NCBI GenBank assembly: GCA_902729315.2
Contig: LR746264.1
Coordinates: 10,819,878 to 10,883,877, forward strand
Length of the DNA stretch: 64,000 nt
Reading direction: 5' to 3'
From: Spirodela intermedia
Lineage: Eukaryota > Streptophyta > Magnoliopsida > Alismatales > Araceae
The notes under the pieces are model-generated. The model was not told the DNA's origin and made no database searches. It was given only the letters and a program-made list of their open reading frames with translations. Shown here piece after piece: positions 1 through 11,700 of this stretch. The position numbers were made by a program, and so were the translations under genes. Numbering within the stretch: position 1 is the stretch's first letter; each line of letters starts with the position of its first letter.

Positions 1-887
1 GATCCAAATTCGACATCATTCTCAAGCATCTTCTCGTATGGAGTCTTTATATCCGCAGGGCGGGTAGTTGAGTACACAACTCTCTTAGTGGGAGCCACAT
101 TCCTGAGCAATGCCTCTGTTTCTTGCACGTTTAGGCTCCCGGTGGGATCCTTATCGGCTACGAGCTCATCTGACCTTAGACGGAACATGATATGAACACC
201 ATCTACCTCAACTTTTTTCACCTGATTGTTGTTGATCTTGCTCAAGAAATCGCTGAACGGAACACTCACATATGCTATCGGCACCCGAGGCCCAGAGCCC
301 GGCAATGGGAAACCCGGCCGCAGCAGTCTCATCGCAAACATCACGATACCAAGCTGCAGCAATAGGACCCCGATCTCCTGCACCTGTATGATGGGCTGCC
401 ACTGCCATTTCCCCCTCTTCCACCACCCACCTTTCCACGTTTTTTCTCCTCTGGAAGACGATGAGGTTGAAGACGACGATGATCCAGAAGGAGATGTGGG
501 TGGGCTGACGCCGCCCTCCGTTGGTGGAGCCTCCCCACTCTTTTCTCCGGAGGCGACCGTGGGGTCGCCGCCACCGCTGTCCTGCTCGCGGGGGCTGTCG
601 GCGGCCCGGACTCGGCTCTGCCTCTCCTCCCGCCGTCGACCGTTCCCGAACACCCCGCCGCCCCAGACGTCGACCCCTTCCCTGCAAACCCGAGCCTTTC
701 TCTGCGTATGGATCACGGACAAATATCGGGGGCTCCCATATAGCCGCGCCGACTCCAGCGGCAGGTCACGCGATCGACCGAGCAAGGGCACCGATCGGTG
801 GCGGAATTCTCTGCTCCTGATGGACTGAGAGGTCGAGGGAAAGCTCCCGTGAGCGACATGTTGGACCGACTCGATTGCGCAGGACAT
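1..887 (-). CDS. FTSH9: FTSH7/FTSH9-type chloroplast ATP-dependent zinc metalloprotease, 5' exon (partial)
   Basis: Membrane AAA+ protease of plastid membranes; FTSH7 and FTSH9 are the closest relatives I recognise. Only the N-terminal part is in the window: 295 codons read from ATG at 887 to base 1, where the exon runs out. The start is the first in-frame ATG after a TGA at 957-959. The first ~100 residues look like a transit peptide (Ser/Arg-rich), followed by a Ser-rich linker, a transmembrane stretch (QEIGVLLLQLGIVMFAM) and the stromal/lumenal FtsH N-domain. That domain has blocks typical of the FTSH7/9 branch, such as VPFSDFLSKINNNQVKKVEV, VDGVHIMFRLR and RVVYSTTRPADIKTPYEK. The AAA ATPase and HEXXH protease domains lie outside the window, so activity cannot be judged. 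FTSH7 and FTSH9 are not separable here. Confidence 0.9.
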   Translation of the reverse strand, partial: MSCAIESVQHVAHGSFPSTSQSIRSREFRHRSVPLLGRSRDLPLESARLYGSPRYLSVIHTQRKARVCREGVDVWGGGVFGNGRRREERQSRVRAADSPREQDSGGGDPTVASGEKSGEAPPTEGGVSPPTSPSGSSSSSTSSSSRGEKTWKGGWWKRGKWQWQPIIQVQEIGVLLLQLGIVMFAMRLLRPGFPLPGSGPRVPIAYVSVPFSDFLSKINNNQVKKVEVDGVHIMFRLRSDELVADKDPTGSLNVQETEALLRNVAPTKRVVYSTTRPADIKTPYEKMLENDVEFG

Positions 888-2053
888 ACCACGGCGGGCG
901 AGAAACAGAGATGACACCGGGCACACCGCAGCCTCCGCTCTCCTCCTCCCCCGCCTTCAAACCCTAAACACAAAGACACAGGCAGAGAACGCAGGAAGGG
1001 GATGGAATTCAGGAAGCCGCGAGAGCGACGGAGAGAGAGAGAGAGGGAGAGAGAACGAACGGTAGGTCTTTCGGATATTTTGCTGCTGGCGGCGGGAGGA
1101 CGGCAGATAAGGAAGAACATCTACAGGATTTTATCTATTTTCCATTTTTCTATAAATCGATAAATTATTATTGAAAAGAAACGCTGCACCAACGAATTCC
1201 CCTCATTTTTCTCCAATGACCAATCCGTAAAATATTTTTATTCATAAAAATATCAGGCGAATCAGCAGATCCAGACACCCCCCGCCGAAATAGGGGAGCA
1301 CATGGGACAACGAAGGCCCGATATCTCGGCCCATGACGGTTCGGGCCGAGTCTAAGCTTCCTAAGAGGTCTGTGGCTGTCCAGTTCCGGCCTCTTGTCTC
1401 TACAATTGGATGGTCAACACCAGACCAAATATAACCTGTCACTTGAATTACCTCCACCCGGATGACGTCACCAGCAACAGTCTGGAACATCGTCCGAGTC
1501 TGTGGTCGTTAGATTCACCACGTGCACGTTCGATGACCATTTGATCCAACGGACCTGGAGCGGAACGAGGGAACAGCCAATGAAAGATTGACAGGTGTCG
1601 ATTATTCTCATCCCAACCTCCGCATTTGTTCCAAATTAGGTCGCCGAACGGTGCCCGATTGGAACAGGCTGACGTGGATCCGAGTTGGCCACTGCGATAG
1701 CCGGATTCGAAACTCCAGTAGAATGGATGATTGAGGAACCGTCTCATGTCCGATCGTTTCGTATAATAAGCTCGGCCCTTCGTCGTCCTCACATTCGCGC
1801 ACAGATTTTTTTTTCCTCTCTTCGACGGCGGGAGCGTTGAGGAGGGATCGTCGGAGGCTGGAGACCGCGCGTCCGAGCCAATCGGCAAGAAGGGGAGCAG
1901 AATAATTAACTAAGAGGAAACCTGACTGATTTTGTCAATTCCAGTTGCTGTCTGTGTTTTTGTGGGCAATTGTCGGAGGTTTTGTTGTGCGTATATTCAA
2001 GATCGAAGTGTGCTCGGAGTTGGCGGCTTCCGTATCTGATTTGGTTGTCGGAG
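888..2053. promoter_or_regulatory. Divergent intergenic/promoter region between the FTSH gene and the Pru-like gene
   Basis: About 1.17 kb separate the two start codons, which point away from each other, so promoters and 5'UTRs of both genes must lie here unless a distant 5' exon exists. It contains a purine GA run at about 1030-1057 (FTSH 5'UTR side) and a CACGTG-type G-box core near 1519. No open frame here resembles a known protein. No TATA box stands out on either side. Confidence 0.5.
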
Positions 2054-5000
2054 ATGGTCTACTTCAGGGAGAACACCACCGATGGAGGGGAAGGGGACGA
2101 TCTGGACCGCCGCAATAGCTCCGCGGAAGAGGGATCGAGTGGCGCTAACGAGTCCGTTTCGTCTGAGACATCAGGGTTGGGTCAGGGAAGCGGGACGGCT
2201 GCCGGTGGACTTGGAGAGAGGTTCGCCGACGCTCCGACGGAAGGCGGTGACGGCGATCTCTTATTGGCCTGTGACGAGTTGGAGAGAGGGGTGCTGCAAT
2301 GGCTGCGAGCCCTGGATCTGCATGTTATCGGGGCATGCCGGGTTGACGAGAGGCTGAAGCCGCTTTTTAAGCTGAATATATCCAGCGGCATCGCTGAGGA
2401 TCGGCTAGTTGCTCAGTTGAGTCAGGTTGATTAACGGCCTCGGCTCTCCTATCTGTACCAGTTTCTCGCACACGACTCTTGTTAAGAGCTTCGGTACGTT
2501 CTAAGTTTATCTCGTGCATTATTTTGCAGCATTTTGAGGCCACGGAAATCGGAACACTTGCAAGATGCCTTTGTGTTCCCCTTGTATCAGTTCGCGTCGG
2601 GAGGGTCAACAAGGAGGGGGCTCTCCTATGTCCAATTGCTACAAAGTAATTGACCATACTTCAACTCCGTTCTAGCTGTGCTTTACTTTCTCACCGGCAC
2701 GATTTATTTTTTGTATTATCGCATGCCTTTCGTCTGTCTGATTCGATTTTCGTGGTTTTTTTTTTTTACATCTCTGTATATAACTGCATATCGAAGAACG
2801 CAAGAACGGTGCCTTTTTATTCATTTTGCAACACTCTCGGTTCGTCGTTGGTGTCTGGCATTATTGTATAAGATTTCGGTTAGTATTCTATGATTAATGA
2901 CTTGGGAATACCATTCATGGTCCTTTCGTGATTATTTCTGTCAGAAGTTTCTGTTAAATGACGCAGCCACAATTTGAGGGCATGTAGCATTCTATTCTGA
3001 TGTATGTTATGTGCTGAACATTTTTTCTTGGTTAAAAAGAAAACCAGTTGAGGCTTCGGGCTCAACAGGGACCTGAGGTGCACCTCAAGAAGATCTTGTG
3101 ATGCTAGTGTTTGGCTTGCTTTGGGAGTTTTTGCGACCAAAATTTTACTTGAAAACTCAAACCATCCCTTGCAGTTAGGCTTTCAAGTATCAAATCGGAC
3201 GTAGATAGGAGGGAAGTGTGAAAGAAGAGATGGCGCCTAGAGATTCCTTGGATATTTGAGCGTCTCTTGGTCTGTAGTAGAGGAAGAAAAACATCCCACC
3301 TAATCCACAGATGCATTCAGTCCCAGGTATGGATTATAACAAGTCTTTGATGACAGGGAAAATGGTCTGGTGGAGAAATAACTCTTGGCTGAGGTGAATT
3401 TTGATGCCATGGAAATGTTAACTGACATGTAGGCCGTAGGGCCTGTCACCAACATGATCTGGGCACATTACAATTACCTATGTTACTAGAGACACGACTG
3501 GAGAAGTCAAGCTGGTGAGATTCTACTGTTGTTACGCATCTCAGCCAAAGGTCTTCCGACTTGGGGGAGGGGGAGGGGGGGGGGGTTGTTACTTTCATTG
3601 TCTCAGATAATGAACCAAGTCAAAGAAGGAGACTTGAAGATTTTTATATTTGTCATACTTTGGCTCCATAATATTCTTATGTTATTTAGAAATATGTAAA
3701 AGGATTGTCAGATTTGAGTTAGAAATATGGGTTTTAAGTTGGGTTTGTCAATTATTTAATAAAATGGAATCAAGGGATTGATGTTTTACAGTTCCCTGAA
3801 CACTTCAAATTCTTGGAACGAAATATTTTTACAGTACAATCCTTGCTAGAGAGTTAGGTCCCATACATCTCACAGACTACTTTATGCTCCGTTATTCATG
3901 TTTGTTTCAATGTGATATTGTTTCTACTCAATGCATACATATGCTAAAGAATTGGGATTCTGTTCATACACTAAATATCATCCCACTATGATATATAATC
4001 CGCCGTCTACCTTGGCGCAAATTGTTTGACTGTAAAATTGTAGGAAAAGCTGTATGGGAATATAAACGCACTTCTGGTGTGGGGACGGTGAGATTGCACT
4101 GCTAGTGCGTTTTGGTTCTTAAGGGTGACATTGGTGGTGTAGAGGAGCTTTCTTACACATGCCATTTCTGACTGTTATATTCTCAACAGTTATTTTTAGT
4201 GTGTCGTAGCTATGGCCATGGGAAAGTTTTTGCTTTTCTTAATCAGTCTTATCAGTTCTGTGTTAGGATCGTTATCGACTTAGAAAATCTTATGATCCTG
4301 GGGGAAGGTCGTTCATTCTTCTCTTGGCCTTTCAAAAATTTTAGAGTTCAAATGCCAGAGGAGGGAAAACAGAAAGGCTATTGAGGGAATAAGTGTGTTA
4401 AATGGGAAACCAGTGAAAAGTAAGGGAGAAATGAAGGTGATAGAACGATTCCAGACCCCTGTGGTTGTGGAATACTGCTGAACTCAGCTTAGATGACGGC
4501 AGTTGGGATCAGGTCTGTGGTTTGTGTTTAATTTCGCTGCTTGAAGACCTGATTGGTCCTATTCTCCTTCCCCTCGTAATTTTGGATTAATCTGCCTTTG
4601 GATTCCATGCAAATAATGCTATTTGCTTGTAATTTTGGACACTTTTTTGTATTTTATTTTAGCATCCTGCATTAAATGGCGACGGGGAAATTAATTACAG
4701 GTGCCCTTTTGTACTCAAATGAAATACGGTAGATATTTTCTTGACACCGCCATTCTGGAACATTACTGGCTGAATTTATGCCATCGTCTTGTCTCAATTA
4801 TCTCTTTTCAATTGCTCACATCCTTTCGCTGTCTTGATTGCGTATATTTGACTGTACAAGTTTGTATATGTGCAAGCATAGAAAACGAGAATTCCAATTC
4901 TAAAATCTAAATGTTATATACACACGGAATCTCTTTTGAGCATTGGAGTATCATTCTCTCCAGGATGAGCACATATTTAATTCTTCCCTTCTTATGGACT

Positions 5001-5882
5001 ATTTAGGTTTTTGGATATTATTGATCCAATTATTAGCAGGGATGACGACTTTGGCGCATCATATTTACATCTTATTCACGAGTAGCGTAACTATTCAAAC
5101 CGTTTTGTTTTCTGAGTGTTCATTTTTTCCTTCTCCTTTGCTTTCTGTCGTATATAATGTAAGAAAACACTTGGGCAAACTTGTGCCGTATTGTGTAACT
5201 GGGTGACCTGTAGCAATGAGAAATAGGATTATTTGCTATTTCTCCTTAACAAAAAAATTAGCTGTGTTGACTTGCTAACTTGAAACTCTAAACCTAGCGT
5301 TGCATTTCATTAGTTGTAAATTAATACCGAAGTGGGTTCTGTATCTGCTATCATTTACGGAAAAAAAGTTGCAGGATTGCGTGTTTCGACTTATTAGCGG
5401 TGACAATGTTCATCCTCCCAAATGAAAATGTTTTTGATTGTAGGTAAACTGGGCGTGTCTGATGTACTGTAATGATCTCTGAATTGTGAGGAGGTAAAGG
5501 TAGTTTCTTCATGTCCCTGTAACACGCTTTCCTTTCTTCTGCTTCTCCTCTCTATCGCCTTTTCTCGCCATCTGGACGGTGATGTTATTCTACACCATTA
5601 GCAAGATACGACAGGGAGGCTTTATTGGTCTAATATCAATTGCGAAGCCTCTCCTGTTGAACACCTGCATTTCCTTTTTTGCCGTAATCTGATATTGACT
5701 TCTTTCCTGTGAACGCCGGTTTCAGTTATCAGTTGACCTGTTGACAAGTCTGCCTGCTGGGTGAGATATCTCTCCGAAGCATGCTAGATTGTCTGACGGA
5801 TATTTTTTTATGTAGGATCATGCCATCCGACGCTCTATCCCTCTGTTCTTTGTGATTCCCCTTTGTGACCTGTATAATTTCT

Positions 5883-5932
<50 letters not shown>

Positions 5933-8544
5933 TGGTCAAGACGCTGTTTAGCTTTAGTGAGCATGAGGGTAGATTTTTTCTTTTTTATGCTCGTGTCAGT
6001 TCCATTTTTTCTCGCTAACATTTTGTTGGGAACACACCGAAGAGCATTTTTTTCGATTCTTTTTTTATGTTATGATGGTTCATTCGACTCTTTGACCAAC
6101 AGGGTGAAGGCAATGTATGCCTTTTTATATATTAAATGCCTATGCTTTGATTTACTTAATAATTATTTCTACTCTGGAATTCATAGAAGCTTCTAGATGC
6201 CTACTCCACGCTCTGTTCCCCATTTGCCAGAGAAGTCAACCCCCCCGCCCCCACCCCAAGTGAGTATCGGAATAGTAGCCAACGTGTAGGAGAGTGCCGG
6301 GGGTTGGCTTATTGGGCCCATTAACTTGAACACATGAGGCAGCTTGTTTGTCATTGCAACCGACGGTTTTCAGATTTCGTGGTGATTGCCGAGCAACTGA
6401 TCGGGGACCAGGAGGGAATACAATGTTTTCATTCGTGAATGCTTGATGCTTGGAGTTCAGCACCCGGTGAATTGGATTCTACTTTCACAGCTTCAGATCT
6501 ATCACCTGGGTTCTCCTCATTCCTATGTTGTTTTTTGAAAAGACTATCTTCATCTCAGGGTCCTTCCCATTTTTTTCCATTTTAAGACACTGCGGTTACC
6601 TCATGCTGTTTTGCCCGCAATCTCCTGCGCGCGGAATCGGGCACGTGTTTGATTTGAAGAACTTGAGTTTTCCTTTTTCCTCTTTCTTCATTCTGCTTTT
6701 AAATTGCTGAAAAAAAACTCGACACGGTCTTGACCCGCTCTGTATGTACACTGATGTTTGCCAGGGGCTATCTTCAGCTCACCCTCCTGCCCACCTCTGA
6801 CATGCGTCTATCGTTCTGCGGGGACAACGGAGTCAAGGAGAGCCTGGCCGTGGTGAGCCACCTTGCGGGGGATTCGGAGGTCATGATTGAAGAGATCTCG
6901 GCCGACGGCACTGGTCGCACGTTCCTCTTGAGGCTTTCGGTGAACCACCTGGCTTATTTCTGGTGCTCAGAGAAGTCTCAGTTTCTCGGGTCCGAGCTCC
7001 TGTCGAAGGTGTGTTTTCCTCGGTGTTTAGTATACATAGCCAAATCCTGTGGTTCGGAGATCCCACCTCCGCAAAGCCGACCCTTAAGCATGAGCTTCAC
7101 TGTCTTTGGTCGGCCCTTGGAGAGTTTCCGCTGACAGACGTTCTGATGTGCTTTTTTTTTCCCCTGGGGGGGAGGCAGATGAAGGATTTGCTTCGGAGGA
7201 GGCCGTCTCTATCTCAGTTAACAGGGATCTCCGAGCTGCGACTCGATTCCTTTGCGACTCATCTCCGAGCCTACCTCCTTCGCCCTCCGATTACCATTGA
7301 AGCTTCCTCCGGAGCTCATCCCTCCACCGTCCTCATGGAGACCGCCCGCATTCCGGTGTCCAACCCCGGCAGCCGGCCCGCGCCCGCCGTCCCAAGCTTC
7401 TCCCACGCCCGGTCCGGTGTGGGCCGACCCACGAGGACTGCCACCAGCTCGAACCCAAGGTGCGGCGGAGAAGACGGCCCTCCGCCGCCGGGCGCCGGAG
7501 ACCCGCCTGCGGAGGTTTCGACCTCCTCGGCGCGGTGCGGGTCTCCCAGCGGCGGAGGCGGTGGCGGCGATGACGACGAGGCCCGGGAGTGCAGCAGATC
7601 TAGGCCCCTTCACCAACCACAGCCGTTCCGGTTCCCGGAGATCCCCAACCTGAGCTATCTCTCGTCCTCCTTTTCCCCGTCTCAGGTCGTCCCTGCCGCT
7701 CCGAGCCCATCGCTCTTCTCGCCCTACTACTGCTGGTGCCCCCCTCTCTCTTCCCTTCAGAACCCCCCCTCAGTTCCCCCTCACCACCCGCCGTCCATGG
7801 CCTCCGAGGGCACCCTGCTCTTTCCACCCCTCGACCTCTCCGAGGGCCCGGCGCTTGACCTGGACCTCCCGTTGATCTTCCCGCTCCCTTCCTTTGCTGC
7901 CAAGTCGAGCGCCCAGCAGATCCCCACGTTCACCCCCTTCATGTCCGACCCCATCGTCCACGTCCCCGTGATCGACGTCTGCTCCTCCGGCGGCCAGGGG
8001 TACCTGGTCAGCGCTGGTCCCGCCATCTCCTCCGCCGTCCCCCCTCTCCACCCCGGCATCGTCAGCCCCCTCCTCCCTGAGGTGGAGTCCTCGGCGGAGA
8101 AGAACGCCAGGGAGACCCTGCGGATGCTCATGGCGGCGTCGGCTCCCGCCACCCCGCAGCTGATCGAGGTGATCCCCGCCGTCCTCACCACCGTCAGCGA
8201 CGGCTTCCCCTGTTTGCACCACGTAAGCATCTCTCTCTGTTCCGTTCCGCCACCCGCGCGTGGTGTGGCGCTTGCCCAATTACCATTCATTCTTCTCTGT
8301 CTGATCTGTCTGGGTCACGCAGGGCTTGAACCACGGCGTGCTGGTCGTCGGAAGCCGAGGCCTTTACACTGGGACGAAGGACGTGGACGCCACTACGAGG
8401 TGCGGGCACCCTCTGGGAATCTCGTCTCCTCCCCCAACCACACTGGAGATCAGAGACGCGACGAACGGCCACATTGAGGGTTTGGAAGAAGACTCTCGCC
8501 GCCCGGGGTCGGCGGAGGGACCGTCCGACCGACTCGGCGCGTGA
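2054..8544 (+). CDS. Uncharacterised plant protein with possible Pru/PH-like domain and Pro/Ser-rich tail (5 exons)
   Basis: Five exons join in frame to 665 codons plus stop: 2054-2425, 2530-2645, 6765-7008, 7179-8222, 8323-8544, all with GT-AG borders. I recognise it as a conserved plant protein without a settled function (relatives are often auto-named 'flocculation protein FLO11-like'). Residues ~1-115 are acidic and low-complexity. Residues ~125-262 form the conserved part, containing GYLQLTLLPTSDMRLSF, a YFWCSEKSQ block and KMKDLLRRRPSLSQLTGIS. The beta-strand pattern ending in F-W before an amphipathic helix recalls the Rpn13 Pru ubiquitin-receptor fold; that is inference only. The rest is Pro/Ser/Gly-rich, and exon 4 is very GC-rich. 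The start at 2054 (MVYFRENTTDG) is preferred over an in-frame upstream ATG at 1970. Its stop lies 374 bases from that of the convergent BAHD gene. Confidence 0.82.
2646..6764 (+). other. Long second intron (4.1 kb) of the Pru-like gene
   Basis: This gap between exons 2 and 3 has GT at its start and a CAG acceptor, and the phase-2 junction restores the frame. It is AT-rich with stop-dense frames. A CT microsatellite spans about 5884-5929 and a G-run lies near 3560-3585. I see no transposon protein, RNA gene or additional exon in it. Confidence 0.7.
5884..5929. repeat. (CT)n microsatellite
   Basis: About 22 perfect CT dinucleotides inside the long intron of the Pru-like gene. Overlapping short open frames that read as Leu-Ser or Arg-Glu repeats come only from this repeat. 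Confidence 0.95.
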
Positions 8545-8918
8545 GCATGCGCTCCAGTGCCGTCCATGTAGTGGCAAGCGGGTTTCTCTCTCTTCGGCGA
8601 CACCGCGCCGCCGGTGTGTGCGTATTTTGTCTCATTTTGTGCAGCTCGGCCGAGAGGTCCGGGAAGATGTATGCATGATGATACGCTGCTATATAGTCAA
8701 TGGATGGATGGATGGCACGATGGAGCTAGCCCCTACGCAATGCCGACTGAGGAGAATACCTGACAGCCGCCGGGCCCAGATGGCCGTGGCCGGAGAGGAG
8801 CCCGTAGAAAGAGCTACAATCCCCTTCCGCCGCTGCGTCCCCGCCGACAAGACGGCGTTTCTGGGGAATGAGTGATCGATATCTATTCATACATAGGTGG
8901 CATTGCCGGAGAATAACC

Positions 8919-10361
8919 TTACGGGTGGGACACGTACGCCATGAACTCGGGATCGCAGACGAGCGCCGCCATGATGTCAGGGGCGAGACAGAGCTCCAGG
9001 TCCACGCCGCCGTCGCCGGCGGGGGTCGGGAACGCCGACGCCTTCCCGTCGAACTTGTTGCCCCGGCCGCTCCGCACGGCCGCCGGCCGGCCCCAACCGA
9101 AGTCGTTGTCGAACATGGGGAACCGCGGAGAGCTCCCCACCGTCAGCACCGACCCGTCCGGGTTTCCCAGAGGGAAGCACCTGGGGGCCCGCTCCCACTC
9201 GGCTACCACCTGCTTCACCGTCTCCTTCCCGTACGCCGCCACGCTGCCGTGGACCAGCGCCGCCACCCACCGCAGATCCCGCGCCGCCACGTCCCCCGCA
9301 GGCGCCGATGTGGGGATGCTCTGGATGGCGTTGCCGAAGTACAGCGAGTCAACGGGTGGTTCAACCCGGTGGCGGCAGTTGACCGCCATCCGTAGCGTCA
9401 CCGTGGCGTCGTCGCCGAGCCTGCTCCGCCGTGCCCGGGTCACCGATCTCCACAGCAGCGCGCACAGCGACTGGAACGAGGATATCTCCGCCGCCCGGTT
9501 CGAATCGGGTGGTGAGAATGGGCGGTTGACGAGGGCCTTGAGCTTCCTGATGGTCTCCCCTTCGAAGCGGAAGATCCTCTCACGCAGGGGGGCGGTGACG
9601 TCGAAGGTCACCGTCGGGCCTTGGTCGTCGTTGAACCGGAGCACCGCGGTGGACTCGCCGAAGAAGTTGCGGGATAATACCGGCGGCCGGGAGACGCTGC
9701 CGGCGGCGTCGAGAGCGCCGCCACGACAAATCTCCGCCCACGAGTTGAAGAAGTTCCAGAAGGAGGTTCCGTCGACGACGGCGTGGTTGACGGTGCAACC
9801 GATGAAGAGGGAGCCGTCGGAGAGCTCCGTCACTAGGACGGCTGCCAGAGGGCGGAAGTGGCCCTCGTAGCTGACGGCGCCGTCCAGATCGAAGAGGAAC
9901 TCCTTGACCGCGACTGGCACGTCGACCGTAGAAATCGACAGTGCGACATGGGGGAGGCTGAGTACCGGGCCACAACCGCCAGTCGCGGCGGCGAGGGTGC
10001 AGTGGGAGAAGGGGACGCCGGAATCGTTGCACGAGATGCAGATGGTGCCGTCGCGGTGGGTGACAAGGCGGCCGGCGAGGGCCGGGAAGTGGGAGAGGGC
10101 GCTCGAGAGGGAGCGCCTGAGGAGGGTGAGAACGTGTTGGATGGGGAGGGGTGGCCGGGGGAAGAGGAGCCCTTTCTGGATGTAGTTGCAGGAGAGCATG
10201 GGCATGTCGGAGACGGAGAGCTTGAGCTCTCCTATGGCGGATTTCCGCGAGGGATAGACCATGGTTTTGGCGACGAGCACCCAAGACGAGGGCCTCGAGG
10301 AGTGAGCACAGTGAGAGTGAAGAGCCGGGATGGGGGGGAGGGAAGCGACTCTGGTTTCCAT
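8919..10361 (-). CDS. BAHD-family acyltransferase (At3g50280-like), single exon
   Basis: Transfers an acyl group from acyl-CoA to an alcohol or amine of a specialised metabolite or cell-surface compound, normally in the cytosol. The single open frame of 480 residues has the catalytic HXXXD (HAVVDG, H193/D197) and the structural DFGWG motif at 420-424, both intact, and a length typical of BAHD enzymes. The N-terminal block SVSDMPMLSCNYIQKGLLF and the overall pattern place it with the uncharacterised acetyltransferases around At3g50280; the substrate cannot be predicted. An in-frame ATG 11 codons upstream (10394) gives a Lys/Glu-rich extension. I prefer METRV at 10361; an internal Met (AKTMVYP) about 34 residues in is also possible. 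Third codon positions are very GC-rich, so long antisense frames here are shadows. Confidence 0.92.
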   Translation of the reverse strand: METRVASLPPIPALHSHCAHSSRPSSWVLVAKTMVYPSRKSAIGELKLSVSDMPMLSCNYIQKGLLFPRPPLPIQHVLTLLRRSLSSALSHFPALAGRLVTHRDGTICISCNDSGVPFSHCTLAAATGGCGPVLSLPHVALSISTVDVPVAVKEFLFDLDGAVSYEGHFRPLAAVLVTELSDGSLFIGCTVNHAVVDGTSFWNFFNSWAEICRGGALDAAGSVSRPPVLSRNFFGESTAVLRFNDDQGPTVTFDVTAPLRERIFRFEGETIRKLKALVNRPFSPPDSNRAAEISSFQSLCALLWRSVTRARRSRLGDDATVTLRMAVNCRHRVEPPVDSLYFGNAIQSIPTSAPAGDVAARDLRWVAALVHGSVAAYGKETVKQVVAEWERAPRCFPLGNPDGSVLTVGSSPRFPMFDNDFGWGRPAAVRSGRGNKFDGKASAFPTPAGDGGVDLELCLAPDIMAALVCDPEFMAYVSHP

Positions 10362-10423
10362 CTTCTTCTTCTCGTTCTTCTCTCTACTCTTCACGTTGCT
10401 GCTCTCCTCTCTGGCGGCCAGGC

Positions 10424-10429
10424 TTTATA
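10424..10429 (-). promoter_or_regulatory. TATA box of the BAHD acyltransferase gene
   Basis: On the minus strand this reads TATAAA, about 60-70 bases upstream of the preferred ATG at 10361. That is a normal TATA-to-start distance for a plant gene with a short 5'UTR. Identified by sequence and position only. Confidence 0.5.
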
Positions 10430-11169
10430 GAGGGAGGGAGCAACGGACGAGCGATAGATTCATGCACCAGAGAATTGGACGGCGGCCCCTCCCTTCTCGT
10501 TCTGCTGTTTCCATCCGGGGCCAGAAGACAGGAATAGAGAACACGACGGAGGGAGGAAAGGGACGGAGGGTGACCCACCCATGCAAGTGCTATTTTTCCA
10601 CATTTCTCACAAGGTTAGATCTCCCTCCATCTCTTGGAGTGTGGACGGTGTCGCTTATCTGATTGCATATTTTAGCGCTACAACGTCTCTTAAACTGTCG
10701 TGGGCTGGGAGCGAGGTGAATGGGTGGGATACTACCCCGGCAAGTTGTCCCGTGTCCAGCGGCTGTCTGCTCAAGGGCAGGCCACGTGGACAGTTGAGGG
10801 TAGTTTAATGCGGGGATAAGGCAAAAGCGACAAATGGAAGTGGTCCCCTTACCGGTTAGATCCATTGGCCAAGGTGATAACACGCTTTATGAAGCTACGG
10901 AAAGTGGCGACTTGGCCCGACGAGTACCGGGCCGGCCCTGCCCATTCCAAGAAAAAAGGGCTTTAAGGGCCGGCCCTCTGATGGGGCCAGGCTGGAGGCT
11001 GACGTTGTGATCCTGACAGCTGAACTCACTGCCCAAAATGTAAACTCTTGGCACCCAAGCACGGTTTTGAAAGGATGCGACGAGCGAGGCCACCTGCATC
11101 ATCCTTAGCTGGTAATCTTACTCTCGGTGACGCGAGCGGCGGTTTATCCCTTAATTGCTTATGGATGGC

Positions 11170-11482
11170 TGCACCTGGGATGGGCATCCAGGTTCCCCTC
11201 CCCAAATCTCAGGCCTTCTATCTACAGTATTCTCTCTCTTTGGTCTGATGGCTCTCCTCCGTCAGATATATAGAGAGAGAGAGGGATGGCCATCCAGGTT
11301 CCCCTCCCCAGATCTCTAGCCTTCTATCTACAATATTCTGTCTGTAGCCTGATGACTCTCCTCCGTAATACAGAGAGAGAGAGAGATGGTCATCCAGGTT
11401 ATCTCAAGCCTTCTTATCTACAATATTCTCCTTATGTAGCCTGATAACTCTCTTCCGTAATACAGAGAGAGAGAGAGAGAGA
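11170..11482. repeat. Tandem array, three ~100-bp units ending in GA runs
   Basis: Three imperfect copies start near 11170, 11283 and 11387. Each opens with GATGG(G/C/T)CATCCAGGTT, passes through CTTCTATCTACA-ATATTCT and a TCTCCTCCGT block, and ends in a GA run of growing length. The third copy has lost part of the C-rich segment. The function, if any, is unknown. Confidence 0.85.
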
Positions 11483-11520
11483 TTTAGAATTACGGGTCTT
11501 TTTCCTGTTGATTCTGTCCA

Positions 11521-11700
11521 TCGGGGATGAGAGATCACGCTGGGAGCCTATTTAACGCCGTCAGCCTCCGAGAGATCTGGGATGATAGATCACGCTGGGA
11601 GCCTATTTAACGCCGTCAGCCTCCGAAAGATTGGGGACGGTAGATCACGCTGGGGAGCCTCTTTAACGCCGTCAGCTTCTGCGAGATCGGGGATGATAGA
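11521..11700. repeat. Tandem array, three ~60-bp units
   Basis: Three near-identical copies of ~60 bp. Each contains AGATCACGCTGGGAGCC, TTTAACGCCGTCAGC and a GAGAT(C)GGGGA(T/C)G spacer. Units differ by a few substitutions and single-base indels. It directly follows the ~100-bp array but shares no sequence with it. Confidence 0.88.

Noticed and set aside
226-828. 200-codon plus-strand open frame
   Set aside because: It lies antisense to the FTSH exon, whose minus-strand frame matches FTSH7/9 residue by residue; the plus frame is a GC-driven shadow.
1970-2053. Upstream ATG extension of the Pru-like protein
   Set aside because: The extra 28 residues look like leader sequence; the acidic N-terminus starts naturally at 2054. 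Not excluded.
7218-8290. Several 130-170-codon antisense frames over exon 4 of the Pru-like gene
   Set aside because: They appear because the exon is very GC-rich; they overlap each other and have no recognisable content.
9580-10284. 234-codon minus-strand frame overlapping the BAHD gene
   Set aside because: It is Arg/Pro/Leu-rich, in another frame of the same exon, while the BAHD frame has intact HXXXD and DFGWG motifs.
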